Source: an uncultured Pelagibacteraceae bacterium
GTDB lineage: Bacteria > Pseudomonadota > Alphaproteobacteria > Pelagibacterales > Pelagibacteraceae
Direction of reading: 5' to 3'
Assembly (NCBI GenBank): GCA_902535255.1
Contig: CACASQ010000002.1
Location: 28,078-92,077, forward strand
Length of the DNA: 64,000 nt
Below, piece by piece: positions 53,555-64,000 of this stretch (within the stretch, counting starts at the first letter, position 1; each line of letters opens with the position of its first letter). Under the pieces are notes generated by a model. It made no database searches. It saw nothing but the letters and a program-made list of their open reading frames with translations, and was not told the origin of the DNA. A program made the position numbers and the translations under genes.

Positions 53555-54300
53555 TGAACTTTATTGTTGGCGACATAGGTAATACCTCTACAAGAATTTG
53601 TTTATTAAATAACAGATCAAAAATATTGAGATCTGTTATTTTTAATACTAAGAATATTTTTTTAAGAGGATACATTAATAAGATCTTTAAAAAATTATTC
53701 CGAAAAAATGTAAAAAAAGATATATTATTTTCATGTGTAGTCCCTTTAGCAATCCAAAAAATTAAAAGCAGACTTAAAAAAAATAAATTAAATGTATTAG
53801 AAATCAAAAAACTTAATTTAAAAAAATTAATCAAAATTAACATTAAAAATATCAATCAACTCGGATCCGATAGAATTGTGAATTCGATAGAAGGTAAAAA
53901 ATTTTATAATTGTTTAATAATTGATTTTGGCACTGCTACAACTTTTGATATTGTTAGAAAGGGTAAGTATGTAGGAGGTGTTATCGCGCCTGGTGTAAAA
54001 TCTTCTATAAAAAACTTAAGTCAATCTACGGCTTTGCTTCCTTTGATTGATTTAAAATACAATCAAAAAAGCTACGGTAAAAATACAAAAGATGCTTTAA
54101 ACGCAGGATTTGTTTGGGGTTATGAAGGCTTAATAAATAATATAATTAATAAAATAACACTTAATTGGAAAAATGATTATAAGATAATCCTCACGGGCGG
54201 ATATGCAAATCTATTTAAAAAAATTATTAAAAGAAAAACTACCATCGATCAAAATATCACAATTAAAGGTGTTTCAAGAGTTTATAGGGAACTGTTATGA
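53554..54300 (+). CDS. coaX: Type III pantothenate kinase
   Basis: VGDIGNTSTRICLL; LGSDRIVNSI; IIDFGTATTFDIV; GGVIAPGVKSS. Confidence 0.93.
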   Translation: MNFIVGDIGNTSTRICLLNNRSKILRSVIFNTKNIFLRGYINKIFKKLFRKNVKKDILFSCVVPLAIQKIKSRLKKNKLNVLEIKKLNLKKLIKINIKNINQLGSDRIVNSIEGKKFYNCLIIDFGTATTFDIVRKGKYVGGVIAPGVKSSIKNLSQSTALLPLIDLKYNQKSYGKNTKDALNAGFVWGYEGLINNIINKITLNWKNDYKIILTGGYANLFKKIIKRKTTIDQNITIKGVSRVYRELL

Positions 54301-55958
54301 GTAAGGAAGAATTACTTTTTTGTCCTTTAGGTGGATCAGGTGAAATAGGTGGGAATATGAATTTATTTGCCTACGGAAAAGAGGATGATCTAAAATGGAT
54401 TATTGTAGATATGGGAGTTTCTTTTGCTGATGACTCGGTTCCAGGGGTCGATCTTATTATGCCAGATGCTGGTTTTATAATTGAAAAGAAAGAAGATTTA
54501 CTCGGTATTGTTTTGACACATGCACATGAAGATCACATTGGAGCTGTCGCACATATATGGCCATATTTGAAATGCAAAATTTTTGCAACACCGTTCACTG
54601 CTGCTCTAATTTTGGAAAAATTCAAAGAAAAAAAAATAGATATTTCATCTTATCTAGAGGTTGTTCCTCTTAATAGTAAAATAAAACTTGGAAAATTTGA
54701 GATTGATTTTGTAACTTTAACTCATTCTATTCTAGAACCAAACGGATTAAGCATTAAAACTCCAATTGGTACAGTGCTGCATACTGGTGATTGGAAAATT
54801 GATCCTAACCCACTGATTGGAAGCCAAATAGATGAACAAAAATTAAAGTCAATAGGAAGTAGTGGAGTGTCTGCGATGATATGTGACTCTACAAATATTT
54901 TTAGCCCAGGTAGAGCAGGATCAGAGTCTGAAGTGAGAGATAGTCTTTTAAAGATTATGGAAATTAAAATTAATAGGATCCTAGTTACATCCTTTGCTTC
55001 TAATGTTGCAAGAATGGAGTCTATTTTTTATTGTGCAAAAAAAACAGGAAGAAATATTTGCCTTGTTGGAAGATCGATGCAGAGAATCTATAAAGCAGCG
55101 AAAAAATGCGGTTATCTTCAAGGACTTATTGAACCTTTGGAACCTAAAGATGCAAAAAAAGTAACAAAAAATAAAATCTTATATTTAGCAACTGGGAGCC
55201 AAGGAGAACCAATGGGAGCAATGAACAGAATAATTAATGGTGTTCATCCAGACGTTCACTTAGAAAGTGGAGATTGTGTAATTTTTTCTTCTAAAATTAT
55301 TCCAGGAAACGAAAAAAAATTATATTATTTACAAAATTTGATTGTAAAAAATAAAATTGAAATGATAAGCGAGGAAAATGCTTTCGTACACGTTTCTGGT
55401 CACCCAAACAGAGATGATTTAAAAGATATGTATAAATGGGTAAAACCTCAGTGTGTAATTCCTGTTCATGGAGAGCACCGTCATATGGCTGAACATGTAT
55501 CTTTCGCAAAAGAAATGCAAGTTCCAAAAACTTTATTGATTGAAAACGGAGACATAATAAAGATATTGCCCGGAAATAGTCCAGAAATTATTGATAAGGC
55601 ACCCTCTGGTAAAATTTATTTAGATGGAAATGTAAATGTTGAAATAGACTCTCAGTCTATAAAAGATAGGAAAAAATTGTCTATAAATGGATATTTAGAA
55701 ATAACGCTAATCGTTTCAAACAATGGTAATATAAAAAAGCCAATTATATCATATAAAGGAATACCAGAAAAAAATGAAGACAACACTTTTATATTTGATA
55801 TGGAAGACGAGATAATGAATATTTGTAGAACTTTTTCAATGGACAATAAAAAGCAGCAACAAAATTTGATTGAAACTATTAAACAAAATTGTAAGAAACT
55901 AGTAAAAGAAAAAACAGGAAAAAAACCTTTTACCAATATTAATATTTTTAGAATTTAA
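54297..55958 (+). CDS. rnj: Ribonuclease J family
   Basis: PLGGSGEIGGNMNLF; LTHAHEDHIGAVAH; VHVSGHPNRDDLKDM; PVHGEHRHMAEH. Confidence 0.93.
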   Translation: MSKEELLFCPLGGSGEIGGNMNLFAYGKEDDLKWIIVDMGVSFADDSVPGVDLIMPDAGFIIEKKEDLLGIVLTHAHEDHIGAVAHIWPYLKCKIFATPFTAALILEKFKEKKIDISSYLEVVPLNSKIKLGKFEIDFVTLTHSILEPNGLSIKTPIGTVLHTGDWKIDPNPLIGSQIDEQKLKSIGSSGVSAMICDSTNIFSPGRAGSESEVRDSLLKIMEIKINRILVTSFASNVARMESIFYCAKKTGRNICLVGRSMQRIYKAAKKCGYLQGLIEPLEPKDAKKVTKNKILYLATGSQGEPMGAMNRIINGVHPDVHLESGDCVIFSSKIIPGNEKKLYYLQNLIVKNKIEMISEENAFVHVSGHPNRDDLKDMYKWVKPQCVIPVHGEHRHMAEHVSFAKEMQVPKTLLIENGDIIKILPGNSPEIIDKAPSGKIYLDGNVNVEIDSQSIKDRKKLSINGYLEITLIVSNNGNIKKPIISYKGIPEKNEDNTFIFDMEDEIMNICRTFSMDNKKQQQNLIETIKQNCKKLVKEKTGKKPFTNINIFRI

Positions 55959-56212
55959 TGGGCTTAACTGGATCAATAATTGTTTATGTAATTATTTGGT
56001 GGATAGTATTTTTTTCAGTTTTACCAGTTGGAATTCAATCAAAAAAAGAGATTTTCAAGGAAAAATTTGGAGGGATTGACCCTGGAGCTCCTAATAATCC
56101 AAAAATGGGAAAAAAGTTTTTAACAACTACATTAATTACTACTATAATTTTTGCAGTCATATATTATCTTGTAAAGATTGATTTATTAAATTTAAGAGAA
56201 TTTTTACAATAA
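55958..56212 (+). CDS. DUF1467 family membrane protein
   Basis: IIWWIVFFSVLPVGIQSKKE...GIDPGAPNNPKMGKKFLTTT; between RNase J and proS. Confidence 0.82.
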   Translation: MGLTGSIIVYVIIWWIVFFSVLPVGIQSKKEIFKEKFGGIDPGAPNNPKMGKKFLTTTLITTIIFAVIYYLVKIDLLNLREFLQ

Positions 56213-57525
56213 TGTACCTTTCAAAACTATTTATTCCAACAACAAAAGATCTTCCAACAGAAGCAAAAATTAAATCACATCAACTTATGCTCAGAACCGG
56301 GATGATAAAGCAGTCTTCAGCTGGAATATATTCCTGGCTTCCACTGGGTTTCAAAATTATGAAAAAAATTGAACAGATTGTTAGAGAGGAACAAAATTCA
56401 ATAGGAGCTCAGGAAATGCTAATGCCTACAATTCAATCATCTGAAATATGGAAAGAAAGCGGAAGATATGATGATTATGGTGAAGAAATGTTACGAATTA
56501 AAGATCGTCAAGGTAGAGAAATGCTTTACGGACCAACAAATGAAGAGCTTATTACAGATGTTTTTAGATCAAGCGTTAAATCTTACAAATCTCTTCCTCA
56601 ACTTCTTTATCATATACAATGGAAGTTTCGCGATGAAATAAGACCAAGATTTGGAGTAATGAGATGTAAAGAGTTTTACATGAAAGATGCGTACTCTTTT
56701 GATTTATCTGATGAAGATGCAAAAAAATCTTATAACAAAATGTTCTACTCTTATTTAAAGACATTTAGCAGATTAAATTTAAAAGCAATTCCTATGGCTG
56801 CAGACACTGGTCCAATAGGCGGCGATCTTTCTCATGAATTTGTAATAATAGCTGAAACTGGCGAAAGCGATGTCTATGCAGATAAAAAAATTTTTGAAAT
56901 AGACCCTAATGTTTATAAATTTAATGACTCCTCTCTTCTAAAAATGCGAGAGGATTTTACTAAAATATACGCCGTCACAGACGAAAAATTTAAAAAAGAA
57001 GATTTTAATAAATTAGTAAAAAAAGAAAATCAAATTATTACAAAAGGAATAGAGGTAGGTCATATTTTTTATTTTGGTGATAAGTATTCAAAACCGATGA
57101 ATTGTTTAATTGATGACAAAAGCGGAAAAAAAACTTCTGTAAAAATGGGCTCTTATGGAATAGGAGTTTCAAGATTAGTTGGGGCAGTAGTCGAAGCGAA
57201 ATATAATAGTAGTGTTATGAAGTGGCCTAAATCAATATCTCCTTTTGATGTTGTGATTATACCAAGTATAAGCAAAAACAACAAAGAAAACTTAGAAAAA
57301 GCAGAGAAAATTTACAATGATTTAAAGAAACAAAATATTGACGTATTGTTAGATGATGTTGATGAAAATATGTCAAATAAATTTAAAAAACATGATTTAA
57401 TTGGAGTTCCCTTTCAAATAATTATTGGATCTAAATCAAAAGGTAATAATTTTGAATTCAAAGAATTAAACTCAGAAAGCGAAATATTAAGTCTAGATAA
57501 TATTAAAATAAAATTGAAAAGTTAA
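56212..57525 (+). CDS. proS: Prolyl-tRNA synthetase (short form without the editing insertion)
   Basis: MLRTGMIKQSSAGIYSWLPLGFKIMKKIE; FRDEIRPRFGVMRCKEFYMKDAYSFD. Confidence 0.95.
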   Translation: MYLSKLFIPTTKDLPTEAKIKSHQLMLRTGMIKQSSAGIYSWLPLGFKIMKKIEQIVREEQNSIGAQEMLMPTIQSSEIWKESGRYDDYGEEMLRIKDRQGREMLYGPTNEELITDVFRSSVKSYKSLPQLLYHIQWKFRDEIRPRFGVMRCKEFYMKDAYSFDLSDEDAKKSYNKMFYSYLKTFSRLNLKAIPMAADTGPIGGDLSHEFVIIAETGESDVYADKKIFEIDPNVYKFNDSSLLKMREDFTKIYAVTDEKFKKEDFNKLVKKENQIITKGIEVGHIFYFGDKYSKPMNCLIDDKSGKKTSVKMGSYGIGVSRLVGAVVEAKYNSSVMKWPKSISPFDVVIIPSISKNNKENLEKAEKIYNDLKKQNIDVLLDDVDENMSNKFKKHDLIGVPFQIIIGSKSKGNNFEFKELNSESEILSLDNIKIKLKS

Positions 57526-57529
57526 AACC

Positions 57530-58762
57530 TTGTTTACTAGAGCAGAGAGACTTATTTCTTATAGAAATTTGAGGCCCAAGAAGAAAGAGGGATTTTTAAA
57601 AATTATTTCAATTTTTTCTTTCCTTGGAATTATGTTAGGTGTAGCAATTTTAATCATCGTCATGTCTGTCATGAATGGATTTAAAACAGATTTAACAAAA
57701 AAGATTTTAGGATTAAACCCTCACATTGTGATTCAGCCTAATAGCTTTCAGATTAATGATGAATTTATTTCTAAGTTACAAAATGAACTTGAGGATATTA
57801 GTTTAAGCAAAACGTATTCTGGGGAGGGCATTATAATTAGCAGTGGTAATGCAAAAGGAGTTATTTTAAAAGGCATCAATAAAAGTGAAAAGAATTCTTT
57901 AAAGTTTTTTAAAAGTTTCTTATATGAAGGCAGTTTAGAAAATTTTAAATTAAATACAATTTTTGTAGGATCAGAACTTGCATTCAATTTAAAATTAAAA
58001 CAAGGTGATAAATTGAGCTTAATGTCATCAGTTTTTGTATCCACGCCAATAGGAAGTTTACCCAAACAAGAAAATTTTGAAATTGCAGGGATTTTTAATA
58101 CTGAATTTCCAGATTTTGATCAAAATGTTATTTTTTTAAATATTGATGATGCACTATCAATTTTTGATAAAAATAATGAAGATCAAAATATCGAAATTTA
58201 TCTTAAAGAACCACTTCAAGCAAATATTTATAAAAATAAAATTCAAAAATTAAATCAAAATTTTTTTGTTTATACTTGGTCTGATTTAAATAAGTCTTTG
58301 TTTAGCGCTTTAAAGGTTGAGAGAAATGTTATGTTCATAATACTCACGCTAATTGTAATAGTTGCTGCTTTTAATATTGTATCAGGCCTGACAATACTTA
58401 TAAAAAATAAAACTAAAGAAATTGCTATTTTAAAGACCTTAGGCCTAAGCAATCAATCAATAAAAAAAACTTTTTTTCTCACGGGTTTAACGATTGGTTT
58501 TTTTGCGACTATAAGTGGAATTATTTTAGGAATTTTATTCTCTTTAAACATTGAAACAATTAGAGTTTTTCTACTAACAGTTTTTAACCTAGAAATTTTT
58601 CCTTCAGATATTTATTTTTTAGAGGAATTACCAAGTGAAATAAACCTAAATTCAATCCTCATTATTTTTGTAGTCTCTTTAATAATTTCAGCAATCGCTT
58701 CATATTTACCAGCAAAAAAAATATCAAGTATGAATACATTTAGAGCTTTGAGATATGACTAA
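57530..58762 (+). CDS. lolC: Lipoprotein-releasing ABC transporter permease (LolC/E family), TTG start
   Basis: ISYRNLRPKKKEGFLKIISIFSFLGIMLGVAILIIVMSVMNGF; MacB/FtsX-like fold; lolD downstream. Confidence 0.9.
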   Translation: MFTRAERLISYRNLRPKKKEGFLKIISIFSFLGIMLGVAILIIVMSVMNGFKTDLTKKILGLNPHIVIQPNSFQINDEFISKLQNELEDISLSKTYSGEGIIISSGNAKGVILKGINKSEKNSLKFFKSFLYEGSLENFKLNTIFVGSELAFNLKLKQGDKLSLMSSVFVSTPIGSLPKQENFEIAGIFNTEFPDFDQNVIFLNIDDALSIFDKNNEDQNIEIYLKEPLQANIYKNKIQKLNQNFFVYTWSDLNKSLFSALKVERNVMFIILTLIVIVAAFNIVSGLTILIKNKTKEIAILKTLGLSNQSIKKTFFLTGLTIGFFATISGIILGILFSLNIETIRVFLLTVFNLEIFPSDIYFLEELPSEINLNSILIIFVVSLIISAIASYLPAKKISSMNTFRALRYD

Positions 58763-59447
58763 AATTTTGCTAGAAACCGATAATTTAAAAAAAAGTTTTG
58801 ATCATTCGAGCGGATCTATAACTCTTTTTAAAGATATTGTAATTAAAATTAAAGAAGGTGATCTTGTAGCATTAGTAGGACCATCTGGATCTGGAAAATC
58901 TTCTTTACTTCACTTATTGGCGTTATTGGATGAACCATCCAAAGGAAAAATTACTATTGACAGTCAAGAAACTAAGAGTCTATCAAATAACCAAAAAGAT
59001 GATTTAAGAAGAAGATTAATATCAATTATATTTCAAGATAATAATTTACTGACAGATTTCACCACAATCGAAAATGTAATGATGCCTCTGATAATAAGAG
59101 GTTTTAAAAAGGATATCATTTATAAAAAAGCCAAAAAAATTTTAAAAGATGTAAAAATATTAGATAGATCAAGTCATTTTCCAAATGAATTGTCGGGAGG
59201 CGAACAACAAAGAGCAGCAATCGCTAGAGCATTAATATCTGAAACAAAGTTAATTTTAGCAGATGAACCAACTGGCAATTTAGACTTTAAAACTTCGGAA
59301 GAAATATTTTCGCTTTTTTTAAAATTAAAAAAACTAAAAAAAACCATAATCTTTGCAACTCATAATAGAGAACTTGCTAACAGAGCTGATTACAAGTTGT
59401 TTATTTCTGATGGTAATATAAAACGAGTAAATGCTCGTAACGAATAG
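58755..59447 (+). CDS. lolD: Lipoprotein-releasing ABC transporter ATP-binding protein
   Basis: GPSGSGKSSLLHLLALLDEPSKG; LSGGEQQRAAIARAL; ADEPTGNLD. Confidence 0.92.
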   Translation: MTKILLETDNLKKSFDHSSGSITLFKDIVIKIKEGDLVALVGPSGSGKSSLLHLLALLDEPSKGKITIDSQETKSLSNNQKDDLRRRLISIIFQDNNLLTDFTTIENVMMPLIIRGFKKDIIYKKAKKILKDVKILDRSSHFPNELSGGEQQRAAIARALISETKLILADEPTGNLDFKTSEEIFSLFLKLKKLKKTIIFATHNRELANRADYKLFISDGNIKRVNARNE

Positions 59448-62400
59448 AACTTTTAATAATATTAAAATTCACACACAGTACTCTATTTGTGAGGGTGCGA
59501 TTAAAATAGATGACCTAGCAGAGTATTGTAAAAATAATAAAATAAAGTCATTAGGATTGGCAGATAGTTATAATTTATGTGGTGCATTAGAATTTTCTGA
59601 AAAGCTATCAAAAGTTGGTACTCAACCTATTATTGGAACCCAAATAAATATTAAAGAGCATAATTTCTTAGGAAAAATTACTTTATATGCAAAATCTCAA
59701 AACGGTTATAAAAATTTAACCAGATTATCATCTTTAAGTTACTTAAATAGTAAAGAAACTGAAGATCCAGCATGTGAATTAAAGGATTTGATTGCAAATA
59801 ACAATGATCTAATTTTACTTACCGGTAATTATAGAGATTTTTTTGGAAAATTATTTCATGCTAATAAGATTAAGAATATTGAAGAAATACTGAACTTACT
59901 TAAAAAAAATTTTTCAAATAGAATTTATATTGAGATTCAAAGACATTACGAAAGCAGTGAAACAAACTTCGAGAACTATCTCCTTGAGATCTCTAAATCT
60001 TTAAATATTCCCTTAATAGCATCACAAGAGGTGTTCTATATAGATAAGGAAATGTATGAAGCGCATGATGCATTGAGATGTATTGGAGAAAAAAGTTTTA
60101 TTGAAGACGATAATAGGTTCAAGCTAAGCAATCACCACCATCTAAAAAATCATAATGATTTAGTAAAGCTATACTCTGATATACCTGAGGCCTTAGAAAA
60201 TAATTTTAACTTTCATCTAAGATTTAATTTTAAACCAAAAAAATCAAAACCTATTTTGCCCTCTATTGCTAACAAAAATAGCAACACTCCTGAGGTTGAA
60301 TTAACAAAACAAGCTGAGTCAGGATTAGAAAAAAGAATTAAAAATCTAATCATAAAAAAAAATTCTAAAGATGCAAATGAAATTAGATCAACTTACTTAC
60401 AAAGATTAAAACATGAAATAAACATTATTAATTCCATGAATTATGCTAGTTATTTTTTAATTGTTTCAGATTATATTAAATGGGCAAAATCGAAATCTAT
60501 TCCAGTAGGACCTGGAAGAGGTTCTGGGGCTGGATCACTTGTTGCATATTGCTTAGATATAACCGATCTCAATCCAATCGAATATGATTTAATTTTTGAA
60601 AGGTTTTTAAATCCAGATAGGATCTCTATGCCAGACTTTGATATAGATTTTTGCGAGGAGAAAAGAGATCAAGTTTTTGAATATTTAAAAACGAAATATA
60701 AAGATGGTGTTGCTCACATAATTACTTTTGGCAAACTTAAAGCAAGGATGGCTTTAAGAGATGTTGGCCGAGTTTTAGGTTTATCTTATGGACATGTTGA
60801 TAGACTTTGTAAGATGGTACCTTTCGATCCTTCAAGACCTTTAACTCTTCAAGAGTCAATCGATAGAGAGCCAAGATTTCAAGAGGAAATTAAAAAAAAT
60901 CAGAAAGTACAAAAACTTCTTGAACTCTCTTTAAAATTAGAGGGTTTAAATCGAAACATGGCCACTCATGCTGCAGGAGTTGTAATAGCTGGAGATAAGT
61001 TGTCAGAACAATTTCCACTATATGTTGACCATAGTTCGAATTTAATTCTTCCTTCAACACAATATGATATGTATTCCTCTGAAAATGCTGGATTAGTCAA
61101 GTTTGATTTATTAGGTCTTAAAACTTTAACAGTAATAGACAAAACCATAAAAAGATTAAAAGCAAAAAATATAAATTTAGACATAAGTGAAATTAATCAA
61201 AATGATGAACAAGTTTTCTCTCTTTTGTCGACAGGAGAAACTACAGGGCTATTTCAATTAGAAAGTGCAGGAATGAGAGAAGCAATCAAACAGATGAGAC
61301 CTAATAAATTTGATGATATTATAGCTTTAGTTGCGCTATATCGCCCGGGACCAATGAACAATATCCCAATTTATAATGATTGCAAAAAAGGAAATAAAGA
61401 ACCTGATTACATTCACCCAACATTAAAAGAAATTTTAAAACCTACCTACGGAATTATTATTTATCAAGAACAAGTTATACAAATCGCTCAAATTCTTGCA
61501 GGTTTCACTGCAGGTGAAGCAGACATATTAAGGCGTGCAATGGGTAAAAAAAAAAAGGCGGAGCTAGATAGACAAAAAGAAAGGTTTATAAATGGAGCAA
61601 TTAAAAATGGTATAAAAAAAGATGTTGCTAATTTTGTTTTTACTAAGATTGAACCATTTGCACAATATGGATTTAACAAAAGTCACGCTGCAGCATATGC
61701 ATTGATTGCGTATCAAACAGCATTTTTGAAAACTTATTATAAAGAAGATTTTATTGCTGCTACGATGACCACAGAGCTCACAAATACTTCGAAGTTAAGA
61801 GAATTTGTTGAAGAATTAAAAAGATTGAAAGTTGAGATAATAAGACCTTCAATAAATGAATGTTTTGCAGAATTTAAAGCAGTAGATGGAAAAATTTATT
61901 ATGGTCTCGGAGCGATAAAAAACGTTGGATTTGAAGCTATATCAAATATCGTAAGAGAAAGAGAAAAAAATGGGAAATTTGTGTCTTTAGAAAATTTTAT
62001 AAAAAGAGTCGACACAAAAGATGTAAATAAATTGCAACTAGAGGGTTTAACTAAAGCAGGCGCATTTGATGAATTTGAGAAAGATAGAAATAAAATATTT
62101 ACTTCTATTCCAAAGATTATACAGCAAATAAAAAATATTAATGATGATAAATCTAATAATCAGTCTAACCTATTTGAAAGTACTGAGGGCCAAACTAATA
62201 GATTTGAGTATTTAAAATCTAAATCTTGGAAGCCAAAAGAGTTACTCTCAGAAGAATTTAGATCCTTAGGTTTTTATATTTCAGATCATCCATTGAATGA
62301 ATATGAAGAAATATTTAAACAACTTAAAATAATTAATTTCAATAAATTTATTAAAAATGATTTGAACGAAGGTTTAGTTGCAGGCACAGTAATGTCTATA

Positions 62401-62844
62401 CAAGAGAAAAAGAGCGCTAAAGGAACACCGTATGCAATTATAAAATTTAGTGACCAAAAAGGAGAATTTGAATTATTTTTATTTTCTGAAATTTTAATAA
62501 GTAATAGGGACAAATTAAAAGAGTCAGAGTCTTTTATTTTGACTTTACAAAAAGACAAAGTTTCTGGAGATATATCGAGAAGAAGAGTAAACGTAAAAAA
62601 AATTATATCTTTAGAGGAGGTAGTTGAAGAACCTTATTCTAGAGTTACTATAGAATTAAAAGAAAATTTTCAAATTAGTGATATTAAAGATATTTTATCT
62701 AAGAGAGGGAATACAAAAATAAATTTAGTAATTAATAAAAATAATCAAAAAGCGTACTATTCTCTTCAAAATAATAGAAAATTTGACTTAAGTCATTATA
62801 ATTACTTAAAATCAATGGAATACGTAGTAAAAATAACAGTTTAG
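59431..62844 (+). CDS. dnaE: DNA polymerase III alpha subunit
   Basis: PHP domain N-terminus; GPGRGSGAGSLVAYCLDITDLNPI; NPDRISMPDFDIDFCEEKRD; RRAMGKKKK. Confidence 0.97.
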   Translation: MLVTNRTFNNIKIHTQYSICEGAIKIDDLAEYCKNNKIKSLGLADSYNLCGALEFSEKLSKVGTQPIIGTQINIKEHNFLGKITLYAKSQNGYKNLTRLSSLSYLNSKETEDPACELKDLIANNNDLILLTGNYRDFFGKLFHANKIKNIEEILNLLKKNFSNRIYIEIQRHYESSETNFENYLLEISKSLNIPLIASQEVFYIDKEMYEAHDALRCIGEKSFIEDDNRFKLSNHHHLKNHNDLVKLYSDIPEALENNFNFHLRFNFKPKKSKPILPSIANKNSNTPEVELTKQAESGLEKRIKNLIIKKNSKDANEIRSTYLQRLKHEINIINSMNYASYFLIVSDYIKWAKSKSIPVGPGRGSGAGSLVAYCLDITDLNPIEYDLIFERFLNPDRISMPDFDIDFCEEKRDQVFEYLKTKYKDGVAHIITFGKLKARMALRDVGRVLGLSYGHVDRLCKMVPFDPSRPLTLQESIDREPRFQEEIKKNQKVQKLLELSLKLEGLNRNMATHAAGVVIAGDKLSEQFPLYVDHSSNLILPSTQYDMYSSENAGLVKFDLLGLKTLTVIDKTIKRLKAKNINLDISEINQNDEQVFSLLSTGETTGLFQLESAGMREAIKQMRPNKFDDIIALVALYRPGPMNNIPIYNDCKKGNKEPDYIHPTLKEILKPTYGIIIYQEQVIQIAQILAGFTAGEADILRRAMGKKKKAELDRQKERFINGAIKNGIKKDVANFVFTKIEPFAQYGFNKSHAAAYALIAYQTAFLKTYYKEDFIAATMTTELTNTSKLREFVEELKRLKVEIIRPSINECFAEFKAVDGKIYYGLGAIKNVGFEAISNIVREREKNGKFVSLENFIKRVDTKDVNKLQLEGLTKAGAFDEFEKDRNKIFTSIPKIIQQIKNINDDKSNNQSNLFESTEGQTNRFEYLKSKSWKPKELLSEEFRSLGFYISDHPLNEYEEIFKQLKIINFNKFIKNDLNEGLVAGTVMSIQEKKSAKGTPYAIIKFSDQKGEFELFLFSEILISNRDKLKESESFILTLQKDKVSGDISRRRVNVKKIISLEEVVEEPYSRVTIELKENFQISDIKDILSKRGNTKINLVINKNNQKAYYSLQNNRKFDLSHYNYLKSMEYVVKITV

Positions 62845-62892
62845 TGTGTTGATTTTTTAATACGTTTCTGTATATCAAGTATTAATTTCGCA

Positions 62893-62961
62893 CACAGTTA
62901 TAAGGGCAAAGCCCTACCGGTCCGATAATTGGAATTACTGTGGTGGATTAACCGGAAAACT
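62893..62961 (+). promoter_or_regulatory. Structured rpsB 5' leader with candidate pseudoknot
   Basis: CACAGT(62893-62898)/ACTGTG(62937-62942) enclose hairpin AGGGC-AAA-GCCCT; CCGGT(62917-62921) complements ACCGG(62951-62955), which overlaps the SD region. Confidence 0.7.
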
Positions 62962-63708
62962 ATGAACGTACCTAAAGTAGATATAAAACAGTTATTAGAA
63001 GCTGGTGTTCACCTAGGTCATAAGACTCTAAGATGGAACCCAAAAATGAAAAAGTACATTTTTGGTGAAAAAAATTCAATTCATATTATAGATTTGACAC
63101 AAACAGTCGATTTTTTAAAAAATGCACTTGTTCAAGTTCACAAAACTATTTCGAGTGGGGGGAAATTGCTTATTGTATCGACTAAAAAACAGGCTTCAGA
63201 ACAAGTTAGTGAATTAGCAAAAGAAACAGGCCAATACTTTGTTAATTACAGATGGTTAGGAGGTATGCTCACGAACTGGAATACAATTCAAAATTCGATA
63301 AAAAGACTTAAAAAACTTGAAGACCAGCTGTCAAAAGAAAACTTAGGTTTTACCAAAAAAGAAGTTCTTAAATTTGGCAAGGAAAGAGAAAAATTAAAAA
63401 GATCATTAGGTGGGATTGCGGAGATGAAAAAAACTCCTGATCTTATTTTTATAATTGATACAAATGTAGAGTCTCTTGCAGTAGCAGAAGCAAAAAAACT
63501 TGGTATACCAATTATAGCGGTATTGGATACAAATTCTGATCCTACAGGAATTGATTTTCCTGTCCCAGGAAACGATGATGCCCGAAGATCAATAAATCTT
63601 TATTGTGAATTAATAAAAAATACAATTAAAGATGCAGAAAAATTTATCAAGGGTGCTGACGAAAAAAAAGAAGTTACAGCTGAAAAATCAAAAATAAATC
63701 AAAGATAA
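62962..63708 (+). CDS. rpsB: 30S ribosomal protein S2
   Basis: [74 protein letters not shown]. Confidence 0.97.
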   Translation: MNVPKVDIKQLLEAGVHLGHKTLRWNPKMKKYIFGEKNSIHIIDLTQTVDFLKNALVQVHKTISSGGKLLIVSTKKQASEQVSELAKETGQYFVNYRWLGGMLTNWNTIQNSIKRLKKLEDQLSKENLGFTKKEVLKFGKEREKLKRSLGGIAEMKKTPDLIFIIDTNVESLAVAEAKKLGIPIIAVLDTNSDPTGIDFPVPGNDDARRSINLYCELIKNTIKDAEKFIKGADEKKEVTAEKSKINQR

Positions 63709-63722
63709 TTCAATTTTATTTA

Positions 63723-64000
63723 ATGTCTAACAAGAATCTACTAGATAATATCAAAAAGCTCAGAGAGCTCACAGGAGTAGGTTTTAAAGATTGTAAAATA
63801 GCTTTAGATGAAAATAATGGGAGCATCGAAAAATCTATAGAATTTTTAAGAAAAAAAGGAATAGCTAAAGCTTCAAAAAAAATGAGCAGAACAGCTTCTG
63901 AAGGTTTAGCCTTAGTAAAAGAAAACAATGGTCAGATATCTATAATAGAAATTAATAGTGAAACCGATTTTGTCGCTAAGAATAATGATTTTATAAATTT
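63723..64000 (+). CDS. tsf: Elongation factor Ts, N-terminal part (truncated by window end)
   Basis: MSNKNLLDNIKKLRELTGVGFKDCKIALDENNGSIEKSIEFLRKKG...NSETDFVAKNNDF; open to window end so missing from the ORF track. Confidence 0.93.
   Translation, partial: MSNKNLLDNIKKLRELTGVGFKDCKIALDENNGSIEKSIEFLRKKGIAKASKKMSRTASEGLALVKENNGQISIIEINSETDFVAKNNDFIN

Noticed and set aside
1-64000. CRISPR arrays, transposases, phage genes, toxin-antitoxin or restriction systems
   Set aside because: No regularly spaced repeats and no ORF with recognisable motifs for these families; nearly every sizeable ORF is accounted for by housekeeping families.

Overview
The window is AT-rich, densely packed alphaproteobacterial DNA. 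Gene content and order look like the SAR11/Pelagibacterales lineage (inference; no database search was possible). Most of it is core genome: aspS (partial), accBC-aroQ, thiSG, rne, mrcA, prfB, tyrS, anmK, a complete iscR-sufBCDSU-sufT-sufA operon, a glutaminase convergent with glnA, tig-clpP-clpX-lon, three tRNAs (Leu-UAG, Val-UAC, Asp-GUC), the full 14-gene nuoA-N complex I operon, birA-coaX-rnj-DUF1467-proS-lolC-lolD-dnaE, and rpsB-tsf (tsf partial). A small accessory surface-glycan segment lies between lon and the tRNA pair: a GT17 glycosyltransferase divergent from an 850-aa epimerase/cupin/C-methyltransferase fusion. I found no CRISPR array, phage, transposon or obvious defence system. 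The best items for a second look are: a prfB +1 programmed frameshift that the ORF track splits; a cysteine-free RNase E lacking the zinc-link; an orphan NrdJ C-terminal-type protein; an IscR type-1-like box and a Fur-like box upstream of the suf operon; a eukaryote-GLS-like glutaminase with a duplicated ankyrin module; the trifunctional sugar-modifying fusion; a pseudoknot-like rpsB leader; and a systematic pattern of convergent genes sharing overlapping stop codons (often TTAA).
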